Source: JBPCRW01 sp050996405
GTDB lineage: Bacteria; Acidobacteriota; Blastocatellia; Pyrinomonadales; Pyrinomonadaceae
Direction of reading: 5' to 3'
NCBI GenBank assembly: GCA_050996405.1
Contig: JBPCRW010000052.1
Coordinates: forward strand, 1-6,445
DNA length: 6,445 nt
In this document: positions 4,895-6,445 of the stretch, one piece after another
Numbering within the stretch: the stretch's first letter is position 1
Layout of the letters: each line of letters starts with the position of its first letter
Position numbers and translations under genes: made by a program
The notes under the pieces: model-generated
What the model saw: only the letters and a program-made list of their open reading frames with translations
Told to the model about the DNA's origin: nothing
The model's database searches: none

Positions 4895-4910
4895 TTTCTT
4901 AAATAAGGAG
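4895..4910 (+). promoter_or_regulatory. groES ribosome binding site inside a possible weak hairpin
   Basis: TAAGGAG at 4904-4910 lies nine bases before the groES ATG and is a strong Shine-Dalgarno sequence. The preceding UUUCUU (4895-4900) can pair with AAGGAG (4905-4910) through a 4-nt AAAU loop using four Watson-Crick and two G-U pairs. This resembles the U-rich strands that mask AGGA in fourU-type RNA thermometers. A competing A+U stem (4875-4881 with 4893-4899) uses part of the same strand. The ribosome binding site is certain; regulation by the hairpin is inference. Confidence 0.5.
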
Positions 4911-4919
4911 AATACAAAT

Positions 4920-5237
4920 ATGGCAACAAACATAAAACCATTACACGACCGCGTGATTGTGCGCCGGATAGACGACGCGAGCAACCAGACCGCCGGCGGA
5001 CTTTACATTCCAGATTCGGCAAAGGAAAAACCGCAGGAAGGCGAAGTCGTCGCTGCCGGTGAAGGCAAGTATAAAGAAGACGGAAGTCGTCAGACTTTAG
5101 ATGTCAAAGCGGGCGACCGCGTTCTGTTCGGCAAATACAGCGGTTCGGAAATCAAAATCGACGGCGAAGAATTATTAATTATGCGCGAGGACGAAATTCT
5201 CGGAATTATCGAACGCGCGGGCAAAGCGGCTAAGTAA
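4920..5237 (+). CDS. groES: Co-chaperonin GroES (Hsp10)
   Basis: GroES forms the heptameric lid that caps GroEL and closes the folding chamber in the cytoplasm. The 105-residue product is slightly longer than the usual 95-97 but has every family feature. IKPLHDRVIVRR opens the beta barrel. The mobile loop is the segment around DDASNQTAGGLYIPDSAKEK (18-37), with GGLYIP in the place of the GroEL-contacting GGI-I-P motif. GEVVAAGEGKY, VKAGDRVLFGKYSGSEIKID and the C-terminal EELLIMREDEILGII follow. The extra length is a short insertion before the AGDRVLF strand and a basic-Ala tail (ERAGKAAK). The start at 4920 has TAAGGAG nine bases upstream. It is the first gene of the operon, behind a CIRCE-controlled promoter and 94 bp ahead of groEL. 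Confidence 0.98.
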   Translation: MATNIKPLHDRVIVRRIDDASNQTAGGLYIPDSAKEKPQEGEVVAAGEGKYKEDGSRQTLDVKAGDRVLFGKYSGSEIKIDGEELLIMREDEILGIIERAGKAAK

Positions 5238-5302
5238 GCAGTTAGCGGTAGGCAGTAAGCAGTTTTTTACTGACTTCTGTATTCCGTCTTCTGCCTTCTA
5301 TC
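5237..5302. repeat. Heptamer-based inverted repeat between groES and groEL
   Basis: Four 7-mers (AGCAGTT, AGCGGTA, GGCAGTA, AGCAGTT; 5237-5264) begin in the last base of the groES stop codon. Five 7-mers of the opposite sense follow (TACTGAC, TTCTGTA, TTCCGTC, TTCTGCC, TTCTATC; 5268-5302). On the complementary strand these read GATAGAA, GGCAGAA, GACGGAA, TACAGAA, GTCAGTA, close to the first arm. A strong stem is not perfect, but CAGTAA (5253-5258) and TTACTG (5267-5272) pair exactly. It resembles the purC-downstream repeat in unit length, consensus and position. Confidence 0.65.
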
Positions 5303-5316
5303 AAAAAATTTTAAGT

Positions 5317-5322
5317 AGGGAG
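5317..5322 (+). promoter_or_regulatory. groEL ribosome binding site
   Basis: AGGGAG ends nine bases before the ATG at 5332, the same spacing as for groES. It fixes the groEL start and lies outside the heptamer repeat. Confidence 0.8.
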
Positions 5323-5331
5323 ATTATAAAA

Positions 5332-6445
5332 ATGGCTAAACAAGTTATTCACGGCGAAGATTCACGCGCGGCAATTTTGCGCGGTGTTAATCAGCTTGCC
5401 GACGCAGTTAAAGTTACGTTGGGACCGAAGGGGCGCAACGTTGTGATTGATAAAAAATTCGGTTCACCGACGATTACCAAAGACGGTGTGACAGTCGCCA
5501 AAGAAATCGAATTGAAAGATCCTTTGGAAAATATGGGCGCGCAAATGGTGCGCGAAGTCGCTTCAAAAACTTCGGACGTTGCCGGCGACGGCACGACGAC
5601 GGCGACGGTTTTGGCGCAGGCGATTTTCAAAGAAGGCGTTCGCACGGTTGCCGCCGGAGCGAATCCAATGGCTTTAAAGCGCGGCATTGACAAAGCGGTG
5701 GCGATGATTGTCGAAGAAATTAAAAAGGATGCGAAACCCGTTTCGGGCGATTCAATCGCGCAGGTCGGAACGGTTTCCGCCAACGGTGACAAAACCATCG
5801 GCGACATCATCGCCAAGGCGATGGACCAGGTCGGCAAAGACGGCGTTATCACCGTCGAAGAATCGAAAACGATGGACACGAATCTGGAAGTCGTTGACGG
5901 AATGCAGTTCGACAGAGGTTATCTCTCGCCTTATTTCGTCACCGACCCGGACAGAATGGAAGCCGTTTTGGACGAGCCGATGATTCTTATTAACGAAAAG
6001 AAAATCTCGAATATGCGCGATTTGCTTCCGATTTTGGAACAGGTGGCGAAAATGGGCAGACCGCTTTTGATTATCGCCGAAGATGTCGAAGGCGAAGCTC
6101 TGGCAACACTCGTCGTCAACAAACTGCGCGGAACTCTGAACGTCGCGGCTGTCAAAGCTCCGGGCTTTGGCGACCGTCGCAAAGCGATGCTCGAAGACAT
6201 TGCGACCTTAACGGGCGGCAAAGTTATCTCGGAAGATTTGGGTATCAAACTCGAAACGATTATGGTTGACGATTTGGGCAAGGCAAAGCGCGTCACGATT
6301 GATAAAGACAACACGACAATTATTGACGGTCAGGGCGATGCCGGCGCGGTCGAAGGGCGCGTCAAAACGATTCGCAATCAAATCGAAGAATCTTCTTCGG
6401 ATTACGACAAAGAAAAATTGCAGGAACGTCTCGCCAAATTAGTCG
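5332..6445 (+). CDS. groEL: Chaperonin GroEL (Hsp60), 5' 371 codons, runs off the right edge
   Basis: GroEL forms the double heptameric ring that folds proteins with ATP and GroES. The frame is open from ATG 5332 to the window end, giving 371 of about 545 residues. Visible landmarks are VTLGPKGRNV (28-37) and DGVTVA (51-56). The ATP/Mg loop GDGTTT is at 85-90, whose Asp86 corresponds to E. coli Asp87. ANPMALKRGI (about 110) closes the first equatorial part; the GMQFDRGYLSPYF segment starts the apical domain; APGFGDRRKAMLEDIA and the KTIRNQIEES helix lie near the edge. The ATPase Asp398 equivalent and the C-terminal tail are outside. The MAKQVIHGEDSR start is typical of non-proteobacterial GroEL. 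It is co-transcribed with groES from the CIRCE promoter. Nothing appears disrupted. Confidence 0.98.
   Translation, partial: MAKQVIHGEDSRAAILRGVNQLADAVKVTLGPKGRNVVIDKKFGSPTITKDGVTVAKEIELKDPLENMGAQMVREVASKTSDVAGDGTTTATVLAQAIFKEGVRTVAAGANPMALKRGIDKAVAMIVEEIKKDAKPVSGDSIAQVGTVSANGDKTIGDIIAKAMDQVGKDGVITVEESKTMDTNLEVVDGMQFDRGYLSPYFVTDPDRMEAVLDEPMILINEKKISNMRDLLPILEQVAKMGRPLLIIAEDVEGEALATLVVNKLRGTLNVAAVKAPGFGDRRKAMLEDIATLTGGKVISEDLGIKLETIMVDDLGKAKRVTIDKDNTTIIDGQGDAGAVEGRVKTIRNQIEESSSDYDKEKLQERLAKLV

Noticed and set aside
4813..5022. Minus-strand 69-codon frame across the groES promoter, CIRCE and gene start
   Set aside because: It is antisense to groES and its control region and has no plausible start signal.
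5391..6314. Two long minus-strand open frames opposite groEL (5391-5879 and 5931-6314)
   Set aside because: They are antisense shadows of the conserved groEL frame, with Ser/Thr/Ile-rich low-information translations and no ribosome sites.
1..6445. tRNA, rRNA, CRISPR array, transposase, phage or defence genes
   Set aside because: I looked on both strands and found no cloverleaf-like, repeat-spacer or matching protein signatures.

Overview
The window looks like ordinary chromosome from a Gram-negative-type, sigma70-using bacterium. It has A+T-rich intergenic DNA, G+C-richer genes, a CIRCE-controlled groESL operon, signal peptides and a stand-alone Fis-type DNA-binding protein. The short Fis protein beside housekeeping genes and the style of the signal-peptide proteins remind me of Acidobacteriota (Blastocatellia/Pyrinomonas-like). 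That placement is an inference from protein style and was not tested.

Layout. Positions 1-67 (minus) hold the first 22 codons of uvrB. A 150-bp spacer with two competing hairpins follows, then a minus-strand gene for a membrane-anchored HEAT-repeat protein (219-1412) with a good promoter at 1526-1554. A 300-bp A+T-rich divergent region separates it from purC (1720-2619, plus). purC is followed by a heptamer-built inverted repeat and a small Fis-type helix-turn-helix gene (2672-3073). The end of that gene overlaps the end of a convergent MOSC-domain gene (2918-3751, minus) by 156 bp. A 273-bp non-coding gap leads to a small secreted protein with a TolB/FlgO-like fold signature (4025-4459, minus). 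Its start codon lies exactly at the edge of a 98-bp palindromic, TA-flanked MITE-like element. Upstream of that is a 37-codon remnant of a beta-propeller (PD40/TolB-like) protein. The window ends with a strong promoter and CIRCE operator driving groES (4920-5237) and groEL (5332 to the edge).

Functionally this is a mix of housekeeping genes: DNA repair (uvrB), purine synthesis (purC) and protein folding (groESL). Accessory genes of unknown role sit between them. No defence system, phage, transposase or CRISPR array is visible. The less ordinary content is in the spacers. There is a mini-element that apparently separated a gene from its ribosome binding site, and two related heptamer inverted repeats that each begin inside the stop codon of the gene before. 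There is also a possible Shine-Dalgarno-sequestering hairpin ahead of groES, and signs of gene decay between the MITE and the groES promoter.
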